Assembly (NCBI GenBank): GCA_937995835.1
Contig: CALKIV010000030.1
Span: 1-64,000, forward strand
Direction of reading: 5' to 3'
Length of the DNA stretch: 64,000 nt
Source of the DNA: an uncultured Dysgonomonas sp.
Lineage (GTDB): Bacteria; Bacteroidota; Bacteroidia; Bacteroidales; Dysgonomonadaceae
The position numbers were made by a program, and so were the translations under genes. Shown here in pieces: positions 56,423 through 64,000 of this stretch (the stretch's first letter is position 1; every line of letters begins with the position of its first letter). Below the pieces are notes generated by a model. It was not told the DNA's origin, did no database searches, and saw only the letters and a program-made list of their open reading frames with translations.

Positions 56423-57640
56423 TTAGTTTGCGTTATCAATTATTGTTTGTACTGCATCATCATCATATCCGGTCACCATAGCAACTACGTCCGAATGTAT
56501 GATGTAGCCCACAGGGTAATCATCATCATCGACCACTACTAATGGATATTTCTGATTGATGAAAAGAGGCAACATGTCTGAAATGGAGTGATCTTCATGT
56601 ACCTTAGGCACTTCGATCAAGATAGATTCTAATCCTATTTCTTTATTAGCAATCTTTCGTTCTACATCTTTTTTGCGAACAAAACCGATGAATACACGAT
56701 CATTGTCCACTACTGGTAACAGTTTTAAGGTGAATTGATTCATCAAACGGAGAGCAACGGCCAAACCATGCTTTCCTATTCTTACACGAGCTTTAAATGG
56801 CTCTTGTACTGTAGATGCTGTGATTATCTTAGATTTATCGATATTACCGATAAAGGCTTCGACATAGTCATCTGCAGGATTCATCAAAATATCATCTGAG
56901 CTACCTTGCTGAACGATAACACCATCTTTCATGATAGCAATTGTATTACCAAGTTTCAGAGCCTCATCCAAATCATGAGTAATAAAGATGATCGTTTTCT
57001 TCAGCGTCTGCTGAATATCAATCAACTCATCCTGCATTTGAGAACGAATCAAAGGGTCTAAGGCGCTAAAGGCCTCATCCATCAATAGCACTTGAGAATC
57101 GTTGGCAATCGCCCTTGCTATTCCCACACGTTGTTGCATACCTCCACTCAACTGGTGAGGATAAGAGTTTTCGTATCCTGAAAGCCCTACCATTTTGATC
57201 ACTTCGCGAGCCTTATTGTTGCGGTCATCGCTATTCATATCCTTTATCTCTAAGCCAAAAGCGACATTCTCCAAAATGCTTCGATGTGGTAGCAATCCAA
57301 AGTTTTGAAATACCATCCCCACTTTTCGACGGCGAAAATCCAGTAATCGGTCTTTGCTCATCTTAGTGATATCTTCGCCATCAATAGAGATAGAACCTGA
57401 TGTTGGCACATTGAGCATATTAAAACAGCGTAGTAGCGATGACTTTCCACTACCCGAAAGTCCCATAATGACAAAGATTTCACCCTCTGTGATTTTAAGA
57501 TTCGCATTATTTACTGCTATTGTACATTTTGTTTTCTTATGGATCTCTTGCTTGCTTTTGCCTGCTTTGAGCATTTTCATTGCTTGGCGTTTGGCTGATC
57601 CAAATATTAAGTATAAATCTTTAACTTCTATTTTATTCAT
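56423..57640 (-). CDS. Glycine betaine/proline-type ABC ATPase with CBS domains
   Basis: A 405-residue ProV/OpuAA ATPase. Walker A is GLSGSGKS at 60-67, the signature LSGGMQQR near 164, Walker B LLMDEAFSALDP near 187 and the switch His in THDLDEA. Residues about 280-400 form two CBS domains, which sense ionic strength in OpuA-type transporters. Its ATG overlaps the porin stop by 4 nt. Uptake of glycine betaine, proline or related osmolytes is the expected role. Confidence 0.93.
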   Translation of the reverse strand: MNKIEVKDLYLIFGSAKRQAMKMLKAGKSKQEIHKKTKCTIAVNNANLKITEGEIFVIMGLSGSGKSSLLRCFNMLNVPTSGSISIDGEDITKMSKDRLLDFRRRKVGMVFQNFGLLPHRSILENVAFGLEIKDMNSDDRNNKAREVIKMVGLSGYENSYPHQLSGGMQQRVGIARAIANDSQVLLMDEAFSALDPLIRSQMQDELIDIQQTLKKTIIFITHDLDEALKLGNTIAIMKDGVIVQQGSSDDILMNPADDYVEAFIGNIDKSKIITASTVQEPFKARVRIGKHGLAVALRLMNQFTLKLLPVVDNDRVFIGFVRKKDVERKIANKEIGLESILIEVPKVHEDHSISDMLPLFINQKYPLVVVDDDDYPVGYIIHSDVVAMVTGYDDDAVQTIIDNAN

Positions 57641-58836
57641 ATTTTGAAATTGAAATAATATCCTATGTTTATGTTAAATCTGCTATTCCATCGTGCATCC
57701 CTACTTCCTGCTCCTAAGCCAATAGGCTCTTGTGAAGTTAAGGTTGGAGTATTCTTCCCCCATGCATAATCTACGTAGGTATAGATGGGTCCAGAGGTTA
57801 TAAGCACACCCGGAATAAGATAATGTGTACTCTTGTAGCTTTTCACTTTTTTGTCCACCACCGAATAGTCTACATAAGGTTCTATACTGGTGATAAACTT
57901 CCTGTTTACCGGAATCTTATAAGATAATCCTGCCACATAGACCATGCCTTTGGCTGCCACATCCTGAGTGGCTCCAAAAGCTCCCATTTGTATGATGTCC
58001 AGTTTTTGACCATCGTTCCCTAGGGCGTTATAATTGTATCCGATGACTTCTCCTTTGAAGTTCCATCGGTTGTAATCGATTTGTGTATGAGCTGCCCATG
58101 TCAAGCCCCATTTTCGTCGGTCAATTTCTCTATTATAGATGCTACCAAATTGTGCCGAAAAGCCTAACTCCACCTCTTTTAACACATGATAGCGAGCACG
58201 TATGTTAAATTGATCCAGTTCTCTAATATTAGCATCCACCAACTGTCCATCAGCATAGCCTGTTGTTGGCACAATGGCATAAGAAAATCGTCCATTGCCC
58301 ACTCCATTGTCTTGACTATCTGAATCTATTGGTCCTTTAGGTGCTGCCTGTCTGAAATAAGCTAGATCGAATGCTAGTTTATCATGTTTATAAGAAAAAT
58401 TTAATCCCGTACTATATGCATCCTCTAAGCCTATATAATATGGAGCCTGATACCACCAAGAGTGTGATGCTGCAGGACCAATTCCAAAAGGTTTTTGAAG
58501 AACACCTAGCTGTCCATACCATTTATCATCTATCTGATAACCAATATATCCATGATGAAGAAAGTGCATTTTAAATTCTGAATAGAAGCGGTATTGAATG
58601 CTCAGGTCAAAGCCCATGAGACGGGCATCGGCAGATAAAAACCAAGTATCCATCTTCATGTAGGTATCCAGGTCTTTATTACTTTGTTCGTAGTTTTGTA
58701 CTGCTGCATTAAAACGGAGTGCTCCTCCGATGTTTAAATAATCGGATTCATCGGGTTCTTCAGCACTTAACGATGAGGAAATTAATACAAGAAAAAGTAA
58801 AATGCACGAAGCATTATGTTTCATTTTATTTATCAT
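57637..58836 (-). CDS. Outer-membrane porin leading the compatible-solute operon
   Basis: A 399-residue barrel protein with a signal peptide ending near residue 25 (SSSLSA). The rest alternates aromatic and polar residues and ends in YYFNFKI. The GVLQKPFGIGP segment followed by SWWYQAPYYIGLED resembles OprO/DcaP-like porins. It overlaps the betaine ATPase gene by 4 nt and is first in the operon, so it is likely the outer-membrane channel for the same substrate. A second Met at residue 5 is an alternative start. Confidence 0.82.
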   Translation of the reverse strand: MINKMKHNASCILLFLVLISSSLSAEEPDESDYLNIGGALRFNAAVQNYEQSNKDLDTYMKMDTWFLSADARLMGFDLSIQYRFYSEFKMHFLHHGYIGYQIDDKWYGQLGVLQKPFGIGPAASHSWWYQAPYYIGLEDAYSTGLNFSYKHDKLAFDLAYFRQAAPKGPIDSDSQDNGVGNGRFSYAIVPTTGYADGQLVDANIRELDQFNIRARYHVLKEVELGFSAQFGSIYNREIDRRKWGLTWAAHTQIDYNRWNFKGEVIGYNYNALGNDGQKLDIIQMGAFGATQDVAAKGMVYVAGLSYKIPVNRKFITSIEPYVDYSVVDKKVKSYKSTHYLIPGVLITSGPIYTYVDYAWGKNTPTLTSQEPIGLGAGSRDARWNSRFNINIGYYFNFKI

Positions 58837-59143
58837 GAGTCTAAAAAGCTAAATCACACTCCACTTTTGAGGAAGCGTAATTAAAAATTAATTGAAATGC
58901 TAAAATTAATTTGCAAAACAAACACAACATACTGCCAAACAACAGAAGGACATATCATAACCAAATGATTTTGGAGTCCTAAAAAATGCTATGCTAAAAT
59001 AAATACGTGAAATTCGGGTTTAATATGTGACAAAATCAGCAATCTTTATATTGTGATTTGGCTTGGTTGCCAACCCTGAATTAGTCGAAAAAAATTCACG
59101 ACCGTTGACAAAAGTAGATAAAAAAAGGTTAACATGCAAAAAA
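58837..59143 (-). promoter_or_regulatory. Upstream region of the porin-led operon
   Basis: About 300 bp that must hold the operon promoter. There is a 9-bp inverted repeat AAATTAATT-N10-AATTAATTT (58885-58912), a longer imperfect hairpin with AGGAC/GTCCT and ATCAT/ATGAT arms (58948-58981) and TTGGC-N6-GCCAA (59058-59073). No TAnnTTTG box was found on the minus strand. Any of the repeats might serve osmotic control, which is speculation. Confidence 0.35.
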
Positions 59144-59182
59144 ATATTTCCATACAACCCTAAATCAGCTGTATGGAAATAT
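59144..59182 (-). terminator. Terminator of the mdh-hydrolase unit
   Basis: 12-bp perfect stem ATATTTCCATAC/GTATGGAAATAT with a 15-nt loop; read leftwards a T7 run follows within the base of the stem. It lies 12 bp past the hydrolase stop. Confidence 0.7.
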
Positions 59183-59194
59183 CTTAAAATCACC

Positions 59195-59941
59195 TTATTT
59201 ATTGAGCCATTTATCTATAATGGTCAACATTTCTTGGTGATATAGAAAGTCCTCTTTCATCCCCCAACCATGTCCTCCACAAGGAAATACATGCAATGAA
59301 GCAGGCACATGATGAGCTTTCAACTTTTCATAATAGATCACTCCATTGAGAGGAGAAACGACCTGATCATCATCACTTGCCATAAATAGGCATGGAGGCG
59401 TAGATGCAGAGATGCTATTTTCTGAACTATAACAATTTAACACATCCAGAGTAGGAGAAACTCCTAAAAGTCTTTCACGCGAGGGCTTATGCGTCAGCTG
59501 GTCAGTCATACTAACCACTGCATAAAACAACATAGTGAAATTAAGCTTCGATTCAGCCTCTTCCTTCACAGCCAAGAGCGAAACAGCGTGTCCTCCGATG
59601 GAGAAACCTGCAGCTCCTATTTGTTGCTGGTCAATATTCCATTGCGAAGCATGTGATCTTACTATTTTCACGGCTTGTCGCAAATCTGCCTCGGGTTTTG
59701 TTCTATCTCCTTGAGGTAAACGATAATTTAACACAATACCAGCAACATTAATACTATTGAGCCATTGAGCGAACTGACGCCCTTCGTGCTCGATGTTAAC
59801 CTGATTGTAACCGCCACCTCCACAAATCACAACCGCCTTTGTTGGGGTAGATTGCTTTTGAGGAAGATAAACGTAAATCTCCGGTGCTACTTCTGAAGCA
59901 TCTACTCTTTCATATAATGGAAGTGTTAAATTAGTGTTCAT
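59195..59941 (-). CDS. Alpha/beta hydrolase (BD-FAE-like esterase)
   Basis: A 248-residue cytoplasmic serine hydrolase with no signal peptide. The oxyanion region is VVICGGGGYN (near 37), the nucleophile elbow GFSIGG (Ser near 115), the acid in MASDDDQVVSP and the His in CGGHGWG. This matches the carbohydrate-esterase-like/xylan-esterase branch. It follows mdh by 6 bp, so it is co-transcribed with it; the functional link is unclear. The substrate is unknown. Confidence 0.85.
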   Translation of the reverse strand: MNTNLTLPLYERVDASEVAPEIYVYLPQKQSTPTKAVVICGGGGYNQVNIEHEGRQFAQWLNSINVAGIVLNYRLPQGDRTKPEADLRQAVKIVRSHASQWNIDQQQIGAAGFSIGGHAVSLLAVKEEAESKLNFTMLFYAVVSMTDQLTHKPSRERLLGVSPTLDVLNCYSSENSISASTPPCLFMASDDDQVVSPLNGVIYYEKLKAHHVPASLHVFPCGGHGWGMKEDFLYHQEMLTIIDKWLNK

Positions 59942-59947
59942 TTTTGC

Positions 59948-60946
59948 TTAAAGGTTAGGATTGATTGATTTCCATTCGCTGATTGCAGGAATCACACCTG
60001 TATTGATCAAGCTATCTCTCAAATCGCAAAGATGTTGGTAGCTTTGTTTCAACTCAGTATACTCTTTATCTGTTCCTTTTACGTCCTTATATTGTACTCC
60101 ATTCTTGTCAAGAGTGGTTTCCATTGCCATCATCACATGGTTAAACTCTCCATTAGATACATAACAACCTACTGGCCAATCAAATTTTTCGCCACCCATA
60201 GCAGCGCCAATCATTTCTAGCGACAAGTAAGCGGGGCTTTGGAACGAAGAGCGTCCTCTTAGGTCAATAATATTTTTACCACCTTGAATTACTCTCACCT
60301 TGAGCGCTTCCCATTGCTCGTTTGTCAAAGCAGGAGTTCCGATCAAGCTATTCAAAGCTTTTCCATCTACTTTAGCAGTAGAAGAGAAAACAGCCATTTG
60401 CTCACCATGCCCTCCATAAGTTCTACAATTTTCCACTTTATCAGGATGGATGTTAAAATGCTTAGCAAGTTCGTTTCTCAAGCGTGTGCTGTCTAAAGCA
60501 GCAAGAGTAGTCACTTGTGAAGGTTTAAGTCCTGAATAAAGAAGAGCCAAAAGACCGGTGATGTCAGCAGGGTTGAAAATCACCACCACGTGTTTCACAT
60601 CCGGACAATAGTTTTTGATATTTTTACCGAATTCAATAGCGATCTCTGCATTTCCTTTCAAAAGGTCTTCTCTGGTCATACCTTCTTTTCTGGCTGCCCC
60701 ACCCGATGAGATAACGTATTTACTGTCTTTTAGAGCTTCTTTAATGTCGCCTGTAAAAGTAATATTCACACCTTTAAAGCCACATTGTAATAATTCTTCA
60801 GCCACACCTTCAAGCCCTTTAACATAAGGGTCGTATAGACAAATATTACTTGAAAGTCCCATAAGGATAGCTGATTGTGCCATGTTAGAACCTATCATTC
60901 CTGCAGCACCAACAATTGTTAATTTTTCTGACGTAAGAGTTCGCAT
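59948..60946 (-). CDS. mdh: Malate dehydrogenase
   Basis: Interconverts malate and oxaloacetate with NAD(H). The 332-residue protein has the dinucleotide motif VGAAGMIGS at 12-20, the substrate-Arg loop GGAARKEGMTRED near 81-94, and the catalytic His in TYGGHGE near 180. It belongs to the lactate/malate family branch typical of Bacteroidota, which has FNPAD in place of TNPVD. Malate dehydrogenase supports the fumarate-succinate fermentation branch in this phylum. Confidence 0.92.
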   Translation of the reverse strand: MRTLTSEKLTIVGAAGMIGSNMAQSAILMGLSSNICLYDPYVKGLEGVAEELLQCGFKGVNITFTGDIKEALKDSKYVISSGGAARKEGMTREDLLKGNAEIAIEFGKNIKNYCPDVKHVVVIFNPADITGLLALLYSGLKPSQVTTLAALDSTRLRNELAKHFNIHPDKVENCRTYGGHGEQMAVFSSTAKVDGKALNSLIGTPALTNEQWEALKVRVIQGGKNIIDLRGRSSFQSPAYLSLEMIGAAMGGEKFDWPVGCYVSNGEFNHVMMAMETTLDKNGVQYKDVKGTDKEYTELKQSYQHLCDLRDSLINTGVIPAISEWKSINPNL

Positions 60947-61157
60947 ATTTTATATTTTTATATTGTGCATTGAATTTACAACATTTTACTGAATTTTTCA
61001 TCCTTTTGAGAGTAATACAACAGCCCAAAAGACTAAAAAAAGTTACAATTTATCAGAACAGACAACACTTTTTTCAGCATACGAACAAAAATGCTTGCAT
61101 TTTATTCTTTTTCAGAACTCAAAACAGAGGATTCATATTTAAATATTTTTAACAGTA

Positions 61158-61180
61158 GTATCTAACTCTAGGCTAGATAC
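61158..61180 (-). terminator. Weak hairpin after the lipoprotein gene
   Basis: 7-bp perfect stem GTATCTA/TAGATAC with a 9-nt loop, 43 bp past the lipoprotein stop. The following minus-strand sequence has no long U tract, so termination is uncertain. Confidence 0.35.
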
Positions 61181-61222
61181 GCATTAGCATAAGTAATAAA
61201 AGAGCCTATCCATGATAAAATT

Positions 61223-61663
61223 TCACTTTTGCTTTTGTATTAACAGTCTAATGTGCGTAAACGTTCCATTCATTTGCCTTGCAACGCTAAGTTTCCAGTT
61301 CTCAGGATCATTAAAATACTCTTTAGCAATTGCCTCACCACCACACTCTATTGCTGTGATATATTTCCATGCAGGAATGAGTGATGAAGGAATCTTATAA
61401 GGATCAGGATCGCCACCTACTTCTGTACTAAAAATCAGAGACGAGTGTGGCTCAATAGTCTCCAAATCATGAAACTTATATTTAGAGTCGTACATCTCGT
61501 TAATATACATACTGTAGCCTCCCCACGACGATAAATGAATAGTAATAGGTGTCTCTGTTACGTTACAAACTTCAAAGCGATAGCATACATGATTTTCTTT
61601 CACACACGAAGAAACCAAACCAACTATCACAACAATAATAAAAAGTTTAACCACTCGTCTCAT
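61223..61663 (-). CDS. Small hypothetical lipoprotein
   Basis: A 146-residue protein with a lipoprotein signal (VSSC, Cys at 20). The mature part looks beta-rich, with three further Cys residues (C27, C33 and one near 109 in AIECGGE) and no motif I recognise. It is monocistronic, between mdh and the acetyltransferases. Clear codon structure, signal sequence and good length support a real gene. Confidence 0.7.
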   Translation of the reverse strand: MRRVVKLFIIVVIVGLVSSCVKENHVCYRFEVCNVTETPITIHLSSWGGYSMYINEMYDSKYKFHDLETIEPHSSLIFSTEVGGDPDPYKIPSSLIPAWKYITAIECGGEAIAKEYFNDPENWKLSVARQMNGTFTHIRLLIQKQK

Positions 61664-61995
61664 TCGTTCAATGTTTAGATATATTATCTCTAAATTTACA
61701 ATAAAATACTTAAATCTTTAGATTATTTTTCAATAAAAACAAACACATAACATTATGTATCAGCAAATAGTTAACATCACTACACCTTAAACTAGATAAC
61801 TATATCTCACTTATTTAAAGAATAAATGAGATATACAGAACGATCATCGAACACCATACAACAAAACCACACAACATACAGTTCGCAACCTGTATAAGCA
61901 TTAAAGCACCCACAAAGACAAAAGAAGTAGACTTGAATTTTAAAATCATTATGTAATTTTGCTAGTTTCGTATTTTAAGATTTAAACTGTATAAA
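61664..61995. other. Divergent region between lipoprotein and CatB-like gene
   Basis: 332 bp. The right end holds the catB promoter. A 6-bp inverted repeat ATACAG-N8-CTGTAT lies at 61876-61895. I found no RNA gene or coding frame. Confidence 0.4.
61932..61961 (+). promoter_or_regulatory. Promoter of the CatB-like gene
   Basis: CTTG (61932-61935) and TAATTTTG (61954-61961) are 18 bp apart, near the Bacteroides consensus; the ATG is 34 bp downstream. Confidence 0.5.
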
Positions 61996-62634
61996 ATGAA
62001 AATAAATAATTATTTCGATAACCCATATAAAGGAAAAACGATAGCAGAACAGATAACGAATCCCAATATCATTGTTGGCAAGTATAGCTATTATTCAGGT
62101 TATTATCATGGACACTCATTCGACGACTGTGCCAGATACTTGATGCCCAACAGAGATGATGTAGATAAACTAATTATTGGTAGTTTTTGCTCTATCGGAA
62201 CAGGAGCTTCCTTTATAATGGCTGGCAACCAAGGACATAGACATGAGTGGATATCTAGTTTTCCTTTCTTCTACATGAGTGAAGTGCCTGAATTTGATGG
62301 TTCTACAAATGGCTATCTACCTGCTGGCGACACCATTATAGGTAATGATGTCTGGATTGGCTCGGAAGCTATGATCATGGCAGGAATCAAGATTGGCGAT
62401 GGTGCTGTAATAGGTAGCAGAGCCTTGGTTACTAAAGATGTAGCACCATACACAGTTGTAGGAGGCAATCCAGCTAAGGAAATTAAGAAAAGATTTCAAG
62501 AAGATGAGATCAAAGTGTTGCTGGAAATGCAATGGTGGAACTGGCAATTGGCAGATCTTCATGCAGTGATGCCCCTTATGTGCAGCGCAGACATCAAAGG
62601 ATTGCATGATTATTACATTCAGAAGATAAAATAA
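61996..62634 (+). CDS. catB: CatB-type xenobiotic acetyltransferase
   Basis: A 212-residue left-handed beta-helix (hexapeptide) acetyltransferase. Its sequence follows type B chloramphenicol acetyltransferases closely: YFDNPYKGK at the start, VGKYSYYSGYYHGHSFDDCA, IIGSFCSIGTGASFIMAGN, the catalytic His in NQGHRHEW, and VWIGSEAMIMAGIKIGDGAVIG. Such enzymes acetylate chloramphenicol in vitro, but many chromosomal copies have an unknown natural substrate. It has its own promoter and a related gene 15 bp downstream. No integron or insertion sequence is seen nearby, so it appears resident. Confidence 0.9.
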   Translation: MKINNYFDNPYKGKTIAEQITNPNIIVGKYSYYSGYYHGHSFDDCARYLMPNRDDVDKLIIGSFCSIGTGASFIMAGNQGHRHEWISSFPFFYMSEVPEFDGSTNGYLPAGDTIIGNDVWIGSEAMIMAGIKIGDGAVIGSRALVTKDVAPYTVVGGNPAKEIKKRFQEDEIKVLLEMQWWNWQLADLHAVMPLMCSADIKGLHDYYIQKIK

Positions 62635-62649
62635 ACAATAAAAAGTTCG

Positions 62650-63312
62650 ATGAATAAAGGGAAAAACGAAATAAAACATTGGTCAAAAGTGGAATATTTA
62701 CATGAAAGTGTGACCAACCCCAATATACACATCAAAGGAACAACTAGCTATTACAGTGATGCGTGGACAGGTTCTTTCGAAGAAAGTGTTGTTCGCTATC
62801 TCTATGGAGATCCCTACAGTTTGGCAAATTGGGAACCTCAATGGCATGTAGATCAGCTATATATTGGCTCACATGTCTGCATCGCTGGTGAAGTGGTCAT
62901 CCTCATGGGTGGCAATAACACACATCGTTCTGATTGGTTTAGTTTATATCCATATGTGGAATATATCCAAGAAGCATATATCAAGGCTGGCGATACAACT
63001 ATAGGTGATGGCGCATGGCTAGGAATGCGATCGATGATTATGCCTGGTATCACCATTGGGCAAGGGGCTATAGTGGCATCTGGAGCCATAGTCACCAAAG
63101 ATGTTCCCCCCTATGCTGTGGTAGCAGGAAATCCAGCAAGAATCATAAAATATAGATTCGATGAAGAAACAATCAAAAATCTCTTAGAACTAAACATTTA
63201 TGATTGGGAGGTAGAAAAGTATGAAGCATTGAAACAATATCTAGCGTCAAATGATCTGAAGGCTCTGAGAGAAGCCATCCAAAGATATGAGCAACAAAAC
63301 AAAAAAGAGTAA
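62650..63312 (+). CDS. Second, divergent xenobiotic acetyltransferase-like protein
   Basis: A 220-residue hexapeptide acetyltransferase related to the preceding gene: SVTNPNIHIKGTTSYYSDAW, YIGSHVCIAGEVVILMGGN, a His in NNTHRSDW at the catalytic position, and ITIGQGAIVASGAIVTKDVP. It differs in the N-terminal loop and lacks the HGHSFDD segment, so its acceptor is probably different. It begins 15 bp after catB and likely shares its transcript. The C-terminus has a charged helical tail. Confidence 0.87.
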   Translation: MNKGKNEIKHWSKVEYLHESVTNPNIHIKGTTSYYSDAWTGSFEESVVRYLYGDPYSLANWEPQWHVDQLYIGSHVCIAGEVVILMGGNNTHRSDWFSLYPYVEYIQEAYIKAGDTTIGDGAWLGMRSMIMPGITIGQGAIVASGAIVTKDVPPYAVVAGNPARIIKYRFDEETIKNLLELNIYDWEVEKYEALKQYLASNDLKALREAIQRYEQQNKKE

Positions 63313-63319
63313 AAACGGG

Positions 63320-64000
63320 TTATTCTCTCCCCTCACTAGGTAAATAGCCATACATCTTTTGGAAGGCTACAGCAAAATGTTGCGCATGTTTGTAGCCGAC
63401 AGTCTCAGCAATATCGGCTATAGAAAGCTCTGTCGTTTTCAGTAAAGTTGATGCCTTCTGCATTCGTTGGCTAGTGAGGTAGTCAAAAACGGTTTTGCCA
63501 AACAGTTCTTTGAATCCTGATTTCAATTTAGTTTGATTGATTCCCACAGACAAAGCCAATTGAGGAATAGATACATGCTCTAATGAGGTCTCAAGCAAGT
63601 TTTTCACCTGATGGAGCGCCTCTATATCTCTGTTTTGTAGTTTCGTTTGCCTTCGTGTGTCAGCCTGTTGCAGATAAGAACTTTGGAGCAAGAGCAACTC
63701 CATCACTTTAGACTCTAAATAAAGGGTTTTCAGTTTACCTGAATACTTCGATTTCTCATCATGCATTTCGGATATAATAGAATAGAATCGGGCATCCTGC
63801 CCCAATCTGGCAAACAGTTTCCTATTATCCATAACACCATCAAGCAACTCATTTTCTCCAAGAAATAAGTCGTCAAACAATTGAGGATTAATGCCTATTT
63901 CGAAAAATGCCCCAAGCTGATTATCTGTACCCATTTGATACATGTATTCATCTTGCTCTTCCTTGAATAGCAGACATTCTCCACGGCAGACATCTAAATA
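63320..64000 (-). CDS. AraC family transcriptional regulator (N-terminus outside window)
   Basis: The frame is open to the right edge, so at least 226 residues are present and the true start lies beyond position 64000. The final 100 residues are an AraC-type double HTH: VSIPQLALSVGINQTKLKSG and LSIADIAETVGYKHAQHFAV, then FQKMYGYLPSEGRE. The upstream part resembles PchR-like regulators of siderophore genes, which is a loose judgement. It converges with the acetyltransferase pair, 7 bp from the second stop. Confidence 0.85.
   Translation of the reverse strand, partial: YLDVCRGECLLFKEEQDEYMYQMGTDNQLGAFFEIGINPQLFDDLFLGENELLDGVMDNRKLFARLGQDARFYSIISEMHDEKSKYSGKLKTLYLESKVMELLLLQSSYLQQADTRRQTKLQNRDIEALHQVKNLLETSLEHVSIPQLALSVGINQTKLKSGFKELFGKTVFDYLTSQRMQKASTLLKTTELSIADIAETVGYKHAQHFAVAFQKMYGYLPSEGRE

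Noticed and set aside
59063..59245. 60-codon open frame left of the hydrolase gene
   Set aside because: It runs through the terminator hairpin and the end of the hydrolase gene on the opposite strand and has no coding signal.
61996..63312. Mobile resistance cassette
   Set aside because: No attachment site, integrase, insertion sequence or composition change was seen around the acetyltransferase genes.

Overview
The window is AT-rich chromosomal DNA from a Bacteroidota bacterium, most likely order Bacteroidales. Evidence: purH-mreBCD-mrdA-rodA and dnaE-trxA gene order, DUF4290, PCMD and DUF4105 proteins, the ROK/MeaB/PurM set, TonB-type and Omp85-type outer-membrane proteins, and promoters that resemble the Bacteroides pattern (TTTG at -33, TAnnTTTG at -7). 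The genus cannot be fixed from this sequence. I see no rRNA, tRNA, CRISPR array, insertion sequence or phage gene. The first bases carry what looks like the tail of gcvT, and the last gene (AraC family) runs off the right edge.

Layout. 1-5.3 kb: purM, a ROK sugar kinase, the MeaB GTPase, an AraC regulator and a GNAT acetyltransferase. 5.3-12.8 kb: TPR protein, gyrA and secA. 12.8-19.7 kb: five co-directional envelope genes (Omp85-like barrel, EptA-like sulfatase-fold transferase, PCMD protein, DUF4105 membrane protein, and a PafA-type phosphatase homologue that has lost nearly all catalytic residues). 19.9-21.6 kb: pyrKD. 21.7-22.9 kb: an XRE-type regulator embedded in a cluster of TACA-N2-TGTA palindromes. 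22.9-26.7 kb: a C69 peptidase with a FecCD-type permease and ATPase but no binding protein. 26.7-34.0 kb: the elongasome genes rodA, mrdA, mreD, mreC, mreB, then purH.

34.7-44.3 kb: a DUF418 membrane protein, trxA, dnaE, a TonB-dependent receptor and a polysaccharide flippase. 44.7-54.5 kb: acyl-CoA ligase and hemW, an iron alcohol dehydrogenase and TPR protein facing dgt, then an S41 protease, DUF4290 and rimM; DUF2867 converges. 54.7-58.8 kb: a four-gene glycine betaine/proline-type ABC operon led by an outer-membrane porin. 59.2-64 kb: mdh with an alpha/beta hydrolase, a small lipoprotein, two tandem hexapeptide acetyltransferases (the first strongly CatB-like) and an AraC regulator.

Most genes are housekeeping. 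The most unusual signals are (1) the XRE gene whose predicted promoter is overlapped by the same palindrome found in the flanks facing pyrKD and the peptidase/ABC genes, suggesting a small local regulon; (2) the secreted pseudophosphatase encoded in 4-nt overlap with a DUF4105 protein that keeps a His/Cys pair; and (3) the porin-led compatible-solute operon.
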